Positions 1 to 10,885 of a DNA stretch of 64,000 bases are shown here, piece after piece. The stretch comes from Bufo bufo. Taxonomy: Eukaryota > Chordata > Amphibia > Anura > Bufonidae. The notes under the pieces are model-generated. The model did not search any database and was not told the DNA's origin. It worked only from the letters and a program-made list of their open reading frames with translations. The position numbers and the translations under genes were made by a program. Positions within the stretch are counted from its first letter, which is position 1. The number at the start of each line of letters is the position of its first letter. The DNA lies in contig NC_053390.1 of NCBI RefSeq assembly GCF_905171765.1, positions 329,008,294-329,072,293 of the forward strand, written 5' to 3'.

Positions 1-920
1 TACCTTAGGCAAAGGCACAGAAGGGGGAGGTATCAGCTTCTCCAAACGCTTCTGGCAGTCACAGGAGGAGGGTATAATAATCCCATGGAACTCCTGGAAG
101 ACACACCAGGATGGGGGTTTAGTAGTCCCATTACCAATCCTGGCACATATAACAAACAGAAAGGAGGGGTATATTACTCCCCTAGCCATTCCCGAAGCAG
201 CGGGGTTACCCTTGTAGTTGCTGGACCTGCCTGGGACTTACCACTTGTCCTACCCGCGCATCAAAAGTAGGCCATTAGTATTAAGCTTTCTCAGAGGAAG
301 TCTGTTTAAAGAGAACAGAGCTATAAAGCAAAGTGACACAGAAGCAAGGTGCTACTGATCTGGCTAAGTGCAAAAGTTAAGTGCAATTTCACAAAAAGTG
401 CATAGAGGTCTCATTGCGGCACCTAGAGAAGAATACACACAATGGGCATAAGTGCTTGAACGTTAACTTGTAAACTTGAGTGCAAAAACATAGTGCACAA
501 ATATCACATTAGAGATCACAAAGAGCTCAGGTACACATTTGAGTCCTTTCTTTGAGTGCTGGCTTGTAACGTTGCATAACCTGTAAACATGTTGCGAAAA
601 CAGTGCAAATATATTATGCATTTATGTGCATAATCAATACTATCATAATACGCTCAAATATGAGTCCTTTTTCCTTGAAGTGCTTTAAAGTTTGAATCCT
701 CTGGAAATAAGCAAAAGTCACTTGTAATACAATAGGAGGTATATTTGTAATCCAAGGAACAGTATAAAATATTATAAAAACACATAAAATAGCAGCATGA
801 TGAGAACCATAGTTCCATGAGGATCTCAAATAACCTGAGAAAGGGGATAAAACAATGCGCAAACTTAGTACAAACTGGGGCGTAAACAGTTGTTGAAGAT
901 GGGGGGAGTCCTGACAAATA
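1..920. other. Unassigned sequence left of the hAT element
   Basis: I recognise no gene or element here. The stretch 310-620 has a loose repetition of GTGCAAAA and AAGTGC words, perhaps an old decayed repeat. The short reading frames show no family motif. The hAT element begins at about 921. Confidence 0.3.
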
Positions 921-1711
921 GTGATGGACGAATATCGCGAACGCGATCAAATGTTCGCAAACCACAAGTTCGCGGCGGGCCCCATTCACTTTAAAGGCAA
1001 GCAATATTTGCAGCCACCAAATAGTCCCACAACATGGACAGTGACATACCAGATGTATTAATCGAATTTGCGATCTCCAGTCATTATTTTTTTCAATGCG
1101 AAATATCGGCAATGTAATTTTTGCCTATGCAAAATATGCGTGGCCTACTATAGCAACTGGGTTTCCACCAGACCGAAGTTGGATGTGATCAGAAAAGATG
1201 GTTGGCAACAATTTTCGCGACGTTGAGGAAGAATTTCTGATTACTGTAAGTAATCTGACATTAAAGCAGTGTATTTGATTACATTTCACATGCATGTTAT
1301 AACAATCGCTGTATATGCAGATCGAGTGTTTAAAAAAAGCACCATTGCGAAAATCCCTAATGATGCAATTTTTTTTTTTTCGCGGTACACACAACTTCAC
1401 ATTTTATAAGGTCTCATGAAATATTAGTGATTGGTGCACTAAGTATTGTTGTGAGAACATGCCACTCCAGTACAGGCCCCAAAAATTTGCCAATAGGCAT
1501 TCACCTGACAGCACACATTTTTGTAGGATTCTATGGCTGGAGGTACATTAGGAGGTCACAAGATAAATATGTAACTGTCGGCCAGTACAGGCCTCAAAAA
1601 TTAGGCATTCAACAGACATAAAAGGCCTTTTATGCTGCTGTATTTACCTAAGACAGGGACCATGATTGGTTCTGGGTGGTGGCGGATATTTGTGGGCTGT
1701 CATGAGGAATT

Positions 1712-4700
1712 TCAATCAAACATGGTCGACTCGTCACATGTGTTGAATTCCTCCGCGATCCATGCCTCATTCATTTTTAGAAATGTGAGGTAGTCCACAC
1801 TGTCGTGAGGTAGGCGAGTGCGGTTATCGGTCACGATCCCCCCTGCTGTGCTGAACGTCCTTTCGGACAGGACACTGGACGAGGGGCAAGCTAACAGTTC
1901 CATGGAAAATTGTGCCAGCTCTGGCCACAGGTCAAGCCTGCACACCCAGTAGTCCAGGGGTTCATCGCTTCTCAGAGCGTCCACATCGGCCGTTAACCCG
2001 ATGTAGTCGTACACCTGTCGGTCTAGGCGTTCCCTGAGGCTGGATCTGGAGGACGGCTGTCGATGGGTTGGTTGCAAGAATTATCTCATATCCGAAGTGA
2101 CCAACACATCTTCAAACCGCCCTCTTCTTCCATGCACTGTTGGATTGGTACCCGCAACAGTTTCTCTGTGAGTGGAAATTCCGCTGCCAGCGCCCGCAAA
2201 AGCAGAATGCAGCATTTCTCGAAGCAAGGCTGGAAGTGCTGCATTCTGACAGCCCTCATTGATGGTGGTAACATTTCTGCCATTTTGTGTTTATAACGGG
2301 GGTCTAAGTACGTTGCCACCCAGTACTGGTCCTTGCCCTTTGTGCTTTTTATACGGGGGACCCTCTTCAAACACTGGAGCATGAAGGCCCCCATTTGCAC
2401 TAAACTGGAAGCGGTGGAGTGGCCTGGCTCCTGCTCATCATCCAGGATAATGTCATCCCCGTTCTCCTCCCCCCATCCATGGACAACACCAGGGATCCCA
2501 GAAACATTTAAAGCATGCTCTTTTTGCTCCTCCTCCGCCCTGGCACCATCCTCCTCTGACTCCTCTTCAGACTCCTGTTGTTGACTTGTCTCAGATGGAG
2601 TAGCCCCCCCGGGAATTCATCTAGCATTGCGACTTCCTCATCTTCCAGCTCCTGCTCCTCAACGGCTTGATCAATGGCACGATGCAATGCACGCTTCAGA
2701 AAGAAGGCGTAAGTTACAATGTCACTGATGGCGTCCTGGCTGCGACTGACCAGTTTGGTGATCTCATCAAATGGCTGCAGAAGTCTGCATGAGTTGCGCA
2801 TGAGTTGCGCATGAGCAGCCACTGGCGCGGTGGAAAAAAAACAAGCTCCCAGAACCTGTCCTGCCACAGAGTTTGTACAGGTAGGTTAACTGCACGTTTC
2901 TGCTGGAGCAGCCTATCAAGCATATACAAGATGGAGTTCCATCACGTCGGAATGTCAGCAAGGCGAGCAATGGCTGTGTAAGATCTTCTAAAATGGCCAG
3001 AGATTTTCCTGGCCTGCCGCAAGACGTCCTGGACCCCTGTGTATTTGGCGAACAATCGCTGCACGACTAAGTTCAAGACGTGTGCCATGCACGGCACTTG
3101 TGTCATTTTGCCCAGTTTCAGTGTGCTCAGCAGATTGGCACCGTTGTCGCACACCACTTTACCAACTGTCAAATTGAGCGGGCTTAGCCACTGATCTGCC
3201 TGTGACCGCAAAGCTGAAAGGAGTGCAGGACCGGTGTGGCTCTTGGCTTCCAGGCACAACAGCCGCATCACAGCATGGCAACGTCTCACCTGGCACGTCG
3301 AATAGGTTCTGGGGATCTTGGGGGGCGCAGCGGAAGAGACGGTAGCGGCAGAAAAGGAGGAGTCAGCAGAGGAGGAGAGGGAGGATGGAGTAGGAGAAGA
3401 AGAGGCAGGTCTGCATGCAATCCGTGGCGGTAACACCAAATCTACACGGGTGCCACGGGTTGCATGCTTGACGGCTGTCAGAAGGTTCACCCAGTGGGCA
3501 GTAAAAGTTATGTACCTTCCCTGCCCGTGTTTGCTAGACCACGTGCCTGTGGTCAGATGTATATTGGCACCGACACTGTGTGCCAGAGATACATTCACTT
3601 GCTGCTGAATGTGGCCATATAGCTCTTGGATGCCCTTCTGGGAGAAATATTTCCTTGCGGGAACCTTCCCTTGCGGTTTTCCAATACCCACAATTTTTCG
3701 TAAGGCCTCCGAGTCCACCAGTTTATATGGCAGTAGTTGGCGGGCTAGCAGTTCTGACAAGCCAGCGGTTAGCAGTTGGGCAAGAGGGTTATCCGGCGTC
3801 ATCATCTTTTTTCGCTCAAACATTTGGGGCAAGGAAGCCTGCCTTTTGCCAGATGAACGCGATGATGGCATGGTGGAAGGTGGAGTGGAGGATAACTGGG
3901 AGGAGAGAGTAGAAGGAGAAGAGGCAGGACGATGAGCGCTGGGAGTGTGGCTTTTTGGGTTCTGACGGTGTTGCTCCCACTGGACTCGGTGATGGAATGC
4001 CAGGTGCCTTCTTAAGGCGGTCATCCCTAGGGGAGTGTTGGGCTTACCGCGACTTATGCGTTGACAGCACAGGCTGCAGATGGCAACACTATTGTCAACA
4101 GCGGACACATTAAAAAAAGCCCACACTGCGGAGCCATGTGCTGGCGTCCTGGGAGCGCCAGATGTGACCGTGCATGGTGGATGTTTCATTCCAGATACAT
4201 TAGCAGTCTGCTTTTTGCCTCCTGTGCACTGTAAGTTCTGCCTGCTTCTCCTCCCTATCTGCTGCTCCATCTCTCCCTCTGAACTCCCCTCCCCTTCCTC
4301 TCTTGTGGACACCCACGTGACGTCCATCGACACGTCATCATCGGATTCGTCACCTTCACCACCACTGACATTAGAGATCTTGGAGTAGGCAGCAACAGCG
4401 GGGACCACCCTCCTTGGGCTGATCTGGGTACTGTCGTCAGACTGCTGGGTGGCAACCGTTGATACCTCCTCTTCCTGATCCGATGCCAAGAATGGCTGCG
4501 CATTGGTAAGGTCTTGGAATGTATGGGAAAATAATTTCTCTGACTCGAGCGGAGGGTGGTGGTGGTGGTGTCTTTGGGGGTGGACACAACAGAGAGTAAA
4601 GAGGGTGCAGATAGAAAGGATGAGGAGGGTGCAGAAGCGGAAGGCTGAGTGAGCCACTCAACCAAGTCTGGTGCGTCCTTTGACGCAATCGCACGCAACT

Positions 4701-4791
4701 TCTGCAACTTCCCACTTAGGCTCTGGCCTGGTGCACCTGCCTGACCCCTACCACCACTGCGGAATGGGCTGCCTCTTCCTCTGCCTGTCAT
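1712..4791 (-). pseudogene. hAT transposase with BED zinc finger, broken
   Basis: hAT transposases cut and paste DNA using an RNase H-like DDE core. The start is taken at the ATG at 4791, followed by a Gly/Arg-rich stretch. A frameshift near 4600 leads into a long frame ending at 2942. That frame has a BED-type zinc finger (CSLC, then HLAFHH, about 4020-4130), the LTTGTWSS block and VVCDNGANL. Further pieces lie at 2508-2867, 2086-2400 (YLDPRYK) and 1712-2077, the last carrying the hAT C-terminal dimerisation domain (SERTFSTAGG). At least four frame changes separate the pieces. In LTTGTWSS the usual catalytic Asp is Gly, so inactivity does not depend on the frameshifts alone. The nearest relatives are probably Ac/ZBED-like; the clade is inferred. 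Confidence 0.85.
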
Positions 4792-5006
4792 TTTCAAAAT
4801 GACCCTGTGACAAAAGTCCCTATAGAAGAGCAGTATTTGTGGAAAAAGGTATATCACACCCCTGCCTCAATCAGTTTTTTTTTTTGAGGGGGGGGGCAAC
4901 TGGTAAATCACACCAATAGAAATTATTTCTTCAAATAGTGTTTTTCACTCTGTGTGGTAAAACGCAGCAAAAACGAAGACAAATGCTGCACTACCTAAAT
5001 GCACTA

Positions 5007-6569
5007 CAGGGAGTGCAGAATTATTAGGCAAGTTGTATTTTTGAGGATTAATTTTATTATTGAACAACAACCATGTTCTCAATGAACCCAAAAAACTCAT
5101 TAATATCAAAGCTGAATATTTTTGGAAGTAGTTTTTAGTTTGTTTTTAGTTTTAGCTATTTTAGGGGGATATCTGTGTGTGCAGGTGACTATTACTGTGC
5201 ATAATTATTAGGCAACTTAACAAAAAACAAATATATACCCATTTCAATTATTTATTTTTACCAGTGAAACCAATATAACATCTCAACATTTACAAATATA
5301 CATTTCTGACATTCAAAAACAAAACAAAAACAAATCAGTGACCAATATAGCCACCTTTCTTTGCAAGGACACTCAAAAGCCTGCCATCCATGGATTCTGT
5401 CAGTGTTTTGATCTGTTCACCATCAACATTGCGTGCAGCAGCAACCACAGCCTCCCAGACACTGTTCAGAGAGGTGTACTGTTTTCCCTCCTTGTAAATC
5501 TCACATTTGATGATGGACCACAGGTTCTCAATGGGGTTCAGATCAGGTGAACAAGGAGGCCATGTCATTAGATTTTCTTCTTTTATACCCTTTCTTACCA
5601 GCCACGCTGTGGGGTACTTAGACGCGTGTGATGGAGCATTGTCCTGCATGAAAATCATGTTTTTCTTGAAGGATGCAGACTTTTTCCTGTACCACTGCTT
5701 GAAGAAGGTGTCTTCCAGAAACTGGCAGTAGGACTGGGAGTTGAGCTTGACTCCATCCTCAACCTGAAAAGGCCCCACAAGCTCATCTTTGATGATACCA
5801 GCCCAAACCAGTACTCCACCTCCACCTTACTGGCGTCTGAGTCGGACTGGAGCTCTCTGCCCTTTACCAATCCAGCCACGGGCCCATCCATCTGGCCCAT
5901 CAAGACTCACTCTCATTTCATCAGTCCATAAAACCTTAGAAAAATCAGTCTTGAGATATTTCTTGGCCCAGTCTTGACGTTTCAGCTTGTGTGTCTTGTT
6001 CAGTGGTGGTCGTCTTTCAGCCTTTCTTACCTTGGCCATGTCTCTGAGTATTGCACACCTTGTGCTTTTGGGCACTCCAGTGATGTTGCAGCTCTGAAAT
6101 ATGGCCAAACTGGTGGCAAGTGGCATCTTGGCAGCTGCACGCTTGACTTTTCTCAGTTCATGGGCAGTTATTTTGCGCCTTGGTTTTTCCACACGCTTCT
6201 TGCGACCCTGTTGACTATTTTGAATGAAACGCTTGATTGTTCGATGATCACGCTTCAGAAGCTTTGCAATTTTAAGAGTGCTGCATCCCTCTGCAAGATA
6301 TCTCACTATTTTTGACTTTTCTGAGCCTGTCAAGTCCTTCTTTTGACCCATTTTGCCAAAGGAAAGGAAGTTGCCTACTAATTATGCACACCTAATATAG
6401 GGTGTTGATGTCATTAGACCACACCCCTTCTCATTACAGAGATGCACATCACCTAATATGCTTAATTGGTAGTAGGCTTTCGAGCCTATACAGCTTGGAG
6501 TAAGACAACATGCATAAAGAGGATGATGTGGTCAAAATACTCATTTGCCTAATAATTCTGCACTCCCTG
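5007..6569 (-). mobile_element. Tc1/mariner transposon (DD37E spacing), full length
   Basis: Both ends carry CAGGGAGTGCAGAATTATTA in inverted orientation and are flanked by TA (5005-5006 and 6570-6571), the Tc1/mariner target duplication. The length of 1563 bp is normal for an autonomous member. It sits inside a hAT tandem-repeat unit, and a neighbouring unit shows the empty site. The coding strand is minus. Confidence 0.93.
5335..6351 (-). pseudogene. Tc1 transposase, one nonsense codon
   Basis: The frame runs from ATG at 6351 to the stop at 5335 (338 residues). The only lesion seen is an in-frame TAA at 5827-5829, just before the GGGGVLVW block. The N-terminal 80 residues form the paired-type DNA-binding region (TGSEKSKIVRYLAEG, then a basic second helix-turn-helix). 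The DDE triad is visible: WTDE, FMQDNAPSH and PDLNPIENLW. I count 37 residues between the second Asp and the Glu, i.e. DD37E, the spacing reported for the TRT lineage of vertebrate Tc1 elements. It would act in the nucleus on the element's own ends. With one stop and no frameshift it decayed recently. Confidence 0.9.
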
Positions 6570-6924
6570 TATATAGAAAGTATATTATTGGTATATAACA
6601 CCCCTGCTTCAATCAGTTTTTTTGAGGGGGCAACTGGCAAATCACACCAGTAGAAATTATTTCTTAAAATAGTGTTTTTCACTCTGTGTAGATGTGGTAA
6701 AACGCAGCAAAACCGCAGACAAATGCTGCACTACCTAAATGCACTATATAGAACGTATATTATTGGTATATAAAATCCCTGCCTCAATCAGGTTTTTGGG
6801 GGGCAACTGGTAAATCACACCAGTAGAAATTATTTGTTCAAATAGCGTTTGGCACTCTGTGTGGCTGCAGTATCACAGCAGAACCGCACACAACTGCTGC
6901 ACAATACAATTGCACTATAATATA

Positions 6925-7623
6925 CACTCACCTAAAGAATTATTAGGAACACCTGTTCTATTTCTCATTAATGCAATTATCTAGTCAACCAATCACATGG
7001 CAGTTGCTTTAATGCATTTAGGGGTGTGGTCCTGGTCAAGACAATCTCCAGAACTCCAAACTGAATGTCAGAATGGGAAAGAAAGGTGAATTAAGCAATT
7101 TTGAGCGTGGCATGGTTGTTGGTGCCAGACGGGCCGTTCTGAGTATTGGACTGTTGAAGACTGGAAAAATGTTGCCTGGTCTGATGAGTCTCGATTTCTG
7201 TTGAGACATTCAAATGGTAGAGTCCGAATTTGGCGTAAACAGAATGAAAACATGTATCCATACTCTGATGGCTACTTCCAGCAGGATAATGCACCATGTC
7301 ACAAAGCTCGAATCATTTCAAATTGGTTTCTTGAACATGACAATGTGTTCACTGTACTAAAATGGCCCCCACAATCACCAGATCTCAACCCAATAGAGCA
7401 TCTTTGGGATTTGGTGGAACGGGAGCTTCGTGCCCTGGATGTGCATCCCTCAAATCTCCATCAACTGCAAGATGCTATCCTATCAATATGGGCCAACATT
7501 TCTAAAAGAATGCTATCAGCACCTTGTTGAATCAATGCCACGTAGAATTAAGGCAGTTCTAAAGGCAAAAGGGGGTCCAACACCGTACTAGTATGGTGTT
7601 CCTAATAATTCTTTAGGTGAGTG
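6925..7623 (+). mobile_element. Tc1/mariner element, internally deleted (DD36E spacing)
   Basis: The ends CACTCACCTAAAGAATTATT and its reverse complement are flanked by TA (6923-6924 and 7624-7625). At 699 bp it has under half the usual length. Coding pieces start at the ATG near 7074 (MGKKGELSNFERGMVVGARR), jump to the first catalytic block (SDESRFLLRHSNG, frame broken) and then, after a second deletion, run to the C-terminal half. Confidence 0.9.
7074..7530 (+). pseudogene. Deleted Tc1 transposase
   Basis: The helix-turn-helix start is followed by a deletion near 7140, then SDESRF (first Asp) and, in the open stretch 7201-7530, QQDNAPCHKA (second Asp) and SPDLNPIEHLW (Glu). I count 36 residues between the second Asp and the Glu (DD36E, the spacing of the Incomer lineage). 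A second deletion removed the middle of the catalytic domain, between ENMYP and YSDGYFQ. The C-terminus is frameshifted near 7525. It is non-functional but could still be mobilised in trans through intact ends. Confidence 0.85.
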
Positions 7624-7996
7624 TACATTCTATGTTAGAAAGTATATTATAAGTATATTACACCCCTCAGTATGTCACACCTATCAAAAGCACACCTATA
7701 CCAGTCCTTAAAAGGACTTTTGTGGCCCTATTAGCAAGCGATTTGTGTCCCTAACAGTCTGTCCCTGCTCCACACAGCAACCTCTCCCTACACTGGCAAA
7801 AGACAGAATGTAAAATGGCGCCCAGATCAGGTTTATTTAAGGTAGGGGGTATGTCCATGTGCTGAAACGTCTCAATTGGCTGTCCTATACCACCTGATGG
7901 ATGTGTCATGGGTCAAAGTTCTTCACAATGTAAAAGAATATGGCAGTTTTAAGGACCAGTCCACACTGTGACTCCCAGTAGTTCTTTATTTTAGGT

Positions 7997-9622
7997 TTAA
8001 GAAGACATTAAGAGAAGGACTTGCAGGTCCTCCTCACTGCTTGAGCTACTGAAGCTCATTGGAGGGCGCTCCTGTCTTTGGTAACTCAACTTGGCGGCTG
8101 TAGTGGTGCGCCACTGCCTTCTAGTGGTGTCTTTTGGATTTGGCTGAGCAGTCAGCCTGGTGAATGCTGCAGTGACCTGCTGCAAGCCGGAATCCCTTGC
8201 CAGTGCAGAGGTGGGCAGATCTTCTGGCTGAAGAGGCTCTGGAAGGTAAACTGGGGGGTGCCTGTGGGAGCTTCCATGGTAAAACATAGGGTTGTACCCT
8301 GGGGTTAAAAGTTAGTCAGAGTTATTGATCTGACCCACCCGTAGTGTTGGGGGTGCAGCCAGGTCAGGGATGAGGAGCTCTGGGTCAGGTTGTGCCCGCT
8401 CCCTGAAATGCAATTGGCCATCCAGGGCCTCTTGTAAGCACCGTACACTTCCTGCAGAGCCTGGGTCTTCCTGCCAGGTCTCTGGGGTAGTAGCAGGGGT
8501 TAGAGGTTTGGCCAAAAGGGTCACTCCTGCGGAAAAGGGGCCTTGTATGGACCTCATCGGGGTATATTCTACTTGATCCCCGACATAGAGATTGTGGGGG
8601 CCTGCGTCAGATAGTTCTGCTTGACGGAGTGGTGGCCCACGAATAATTCGGCTCCCGAATAATTGTCCTGAAGGAAGCCCACTCCTCTCACCACGGAAAA
8701 CCACAGCACCGTTCTGGTGCGCCGGGCGAGTTTAGGATCGCTGGGCTGGGGGTCGTCCAGGACTTGCTTGACCCATTCCTCCACTGCCGTCTTATATTCC
8801 CACTGACTTTGGGCATGGCAGGTGATTTCGAGGGGAACCTCGGGATTGAGGTGACTTGGTTTGGGGCTGTCTGTTCTGGGCGGCGGAGTGGAAACTCCAA
8901 CCGCCTCCGCCGCACCAGCGGGCGTGTGGAGCGAGGCCTCTCTGGGCCTAAATGAGGTGTCGGGTACCACCGGGTGCGGTGCAGGGGCAGCTACGGGTTG
9001 GACCGTGGCCTTAGAAAGCGGAACTGCTACTACCTTATGTCGCGGCTGGTTCCGGTGCCTCCTGCTGGTCATCTTTGGCGGTCGCGGCTGTCTTCGGAAC
9101 TGCGGTCCACTCCTCCGAGGACGCAGCTGGTTCCTGGGCCGGGACGTCGGTCGCTGGCGAAGACAATAAAGCGCTTGATGGTGATGTCTCCGGGACTTGC
9201 GTAGCCTTGTCGACGGCTTCCGCAGGAGCAGGCTTGAGCATGGCGGCCATGTTGGGGGACGTCTGGTCTATGGGTTCAGCCATCGTGGAGGGATCCACAG
9301 CCTCCGGGGTCTGCATTGCTGGATTGACGTAATCTTCCGCGGGAGAACGCAGCCATCTCTACACAGTGGTGGCGATCGTCTCGTCACAGGACGAGGAATC
9401 CACAGCCTCTGGGGCTAATCCAAAGGTACTGGAGCCAGCTCTCCTCATGAGTTGGGAGACCCGGATCTCCGGTGGGTGAGTCTCACAGACAAGTTCTTCC
9501 CTCACAGCCATTTGATCCCACTTTGGTTTTGGGAGTGCCATCTTCCTCGGCTCCTCAGTCAGGCTGAATGCAGGAAGTGAGGGTGGAGCCCATGGGGAGG
9601 AGTCTTCAGTCCCTCGGCTCAC
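7997..9622 (-). pseudogene. Unclassified retroelement-like protein with a cold-shock-like domain, broken
   Basis: Successive minus-strand pieces at 9359-9622, 9035-9316, 8569-9072, 8312-8704 and 7997-8287 share an Ala/Pro/Glu-rich composition and read as parts of one broken protein. The central piece holds TVLWFSVVRGVGFLQDN, then ELFVGHHSVKQ, and after a frameshift near 8610 NLYVGDQVEY and GPFSAGVTLL. This follows the cold-shock domain order (WFN..GYGFI, VFVHxxxI, VGDxVEF, GxxAxNV). The last piece ends in a Ser/Glu-rich tail. No polymerase, zinc knuckle or protease is seen, so I cannot name the element. It could be a gag-like or accessory frame of an amphibian retroelement, or a decayed host gene. 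Confidence 0.45.
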
Positions 9623-9819
9623 ATTGCGAGGTTCTTGGTGGGCATTAGTTTTCTCGCTTCTAGGGGGGCGTAGTCATCATTTTTGCGCTCTTGAAGGCCA
9701 TGAAGACACTGCACCATTAGAGAAAAATGGTGGATTAACCCTTGTAGTGCTGACGCGCACAATGCAGCGTTTTCTGGTCCTGCAACAAAAGTAATAAAAG
9801 TCCATTTTCGGGATTTTAA

Positions 9820-9925
9820 CACAGTAGTAGTGTTAGACACACAATTCGATCCTGTTAGGAACACACTTTGATCCTGTTAGGCACACAATTCGAATCCTGT
9901 TAGGCACACAATTTGAACCCTGTTT
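9820..9925. repeat. Short tandem repeat, about 22-bp unit
   Basis: Four imperfect copies of a unit containing GTTAGGCACACAATTCGA and ATCCT lie in a row. The sequence to the right (9925-10780) is unclassified but may belong to the same LTR-like element as the frames to the left. Confidence 0.6.
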
Positions 9926-10885
9926 GTGACGCCACTTTTGCAATGGCCAGGATACGGGTACCCTGACGCCACTTTAATGCAGTGGCCGGGTCAGGTGGAT
10001 AATAGTCTGTATTTGTTTGTGACGCCAATTGCAGCGTGCGCAGGGTACTATGCCAGGGCCCTTCCAAGGTGTTATAACGCACGTCCCAGATTAGGAATGC
10101 CAGAGTGGTGTAATGGCCTATAATGTCTCTGTAGGGTAGTGATAATTGTGTCACGTTGTCTCCTACCTGACTACTGCTGGACTCCTGGCTCCTGGCTCAC
10201 TTGCAATAAATTAGTGTAGTGATAGTAGGAGTAAAAGAGAAATTTTGCAGAGTAAATGATGTCCAGACCTTCAGATGAAGTTCAAACGTTTCTTTACTGA
10301 AGATAACTTGTATCCAAGCAGTATACAGCTTTGGTCTCTGGTCCAATCAGGTTTTGCAAAGATTTGCAGGAATAAATACTTTTACTTTAAATTTGGAGCT
10401 TGCAGGATAAGTCGTCTGCTTGGTAGCTCTGTAGTTGTGACAGGAATTAATCTTCTGCACTTTTCTGTAACTTCTGCTGTATGGGGACAGACTAGCTGAA
10501 GAGGAATTGGCTTCTTCTAGGACTCTGGACTTATCTCTACGATGGTTTCTCAGGGGATGCTTTCTTCCTGGAACTCTGGAAATTCTCTGTGGTTCCTGCT
10601 TCTCTTCATCCAGCTGAGGCTGAAGGTGCTGAGACTGGGTATATGACCAAGTCTCAGCCGAGACTAGGTCCATGCTGTCTTCCCTATGCAGGGGTTCTCC
10701 TGAACGCTATCACGCATTCTTCCCCTAGCAGGGGGAGGCTACACTAACTCTAACTTCCTTCTCCACGCATGCTGCAGGATGTGGGAACAGCCCACTCTCC
10801 ACAGAGGGGTGAGCTAAGCTGGAATAATCCATTGGATTTAAGATTTCAAAATGTAATTTTACATTATATATATTATATATATTGC
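9926..10885. other. Unassigned, possibly LTR-like
   Basis: I see no gene. The phrase GTGACGCCA recurs (9926, 9964 and 10019), and an AATAAA lies near 10205. The stretch may be regulatory sequence of the element to its left. The boundary with the LINE is near 10886. Confidence 0.3.

Larger units (their letters stand above)
4850..7690. repeat. About 170-bp tandem repeats in the hAT 5' flank, interrupted by Tc1 elements
   Basis: Three recognisable units (about 4850-5006, 6572-6745 and 6746-6924) and a partial fourth (7625-7690) share the order CCCCTGCYTCAATCAG, TAAATCACACCARTAGAAAT, CACTCTGTGTGG, CTGCACTACCTAAATGCAC. They lie just upstream of the hAT transposase start, where regulatory or transposase-binding repeats would be expected. 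Two Tc1 elements separate the units. Unit 2 still shows an uninterrupted version of the site hit by the first Tc1. Confidence 0.75.
921..7943 (-). mobile_element. hAT DNA transposon, decayed, with two Tc1 insertions
   Basis: The left end is seen at 921, where GTGATGGACGAATATCGCG resembles the ends of the small hAT elements at 40621 and 53891. The transposase remnant (1712-4791) is on the minus strand. Beyond its N-terminus lies a tract of about 170-bp tandem repeats, then a stretch up to about 7943. No right terminal inverted repeat is visible: recognisable sequence stops near 7943, so that end is probably truncated. Without the Tc1 copies at 5007-6569 and 6925-7623 the element would be about 4.8 kb. 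The right boundary is approximate. Confidence 0.65.

Noticed and set aside
3236..4388. Several plus-strand open frames of about 100 codons
   Set aside because: Antisense to the hAT transposase and low in complexity.
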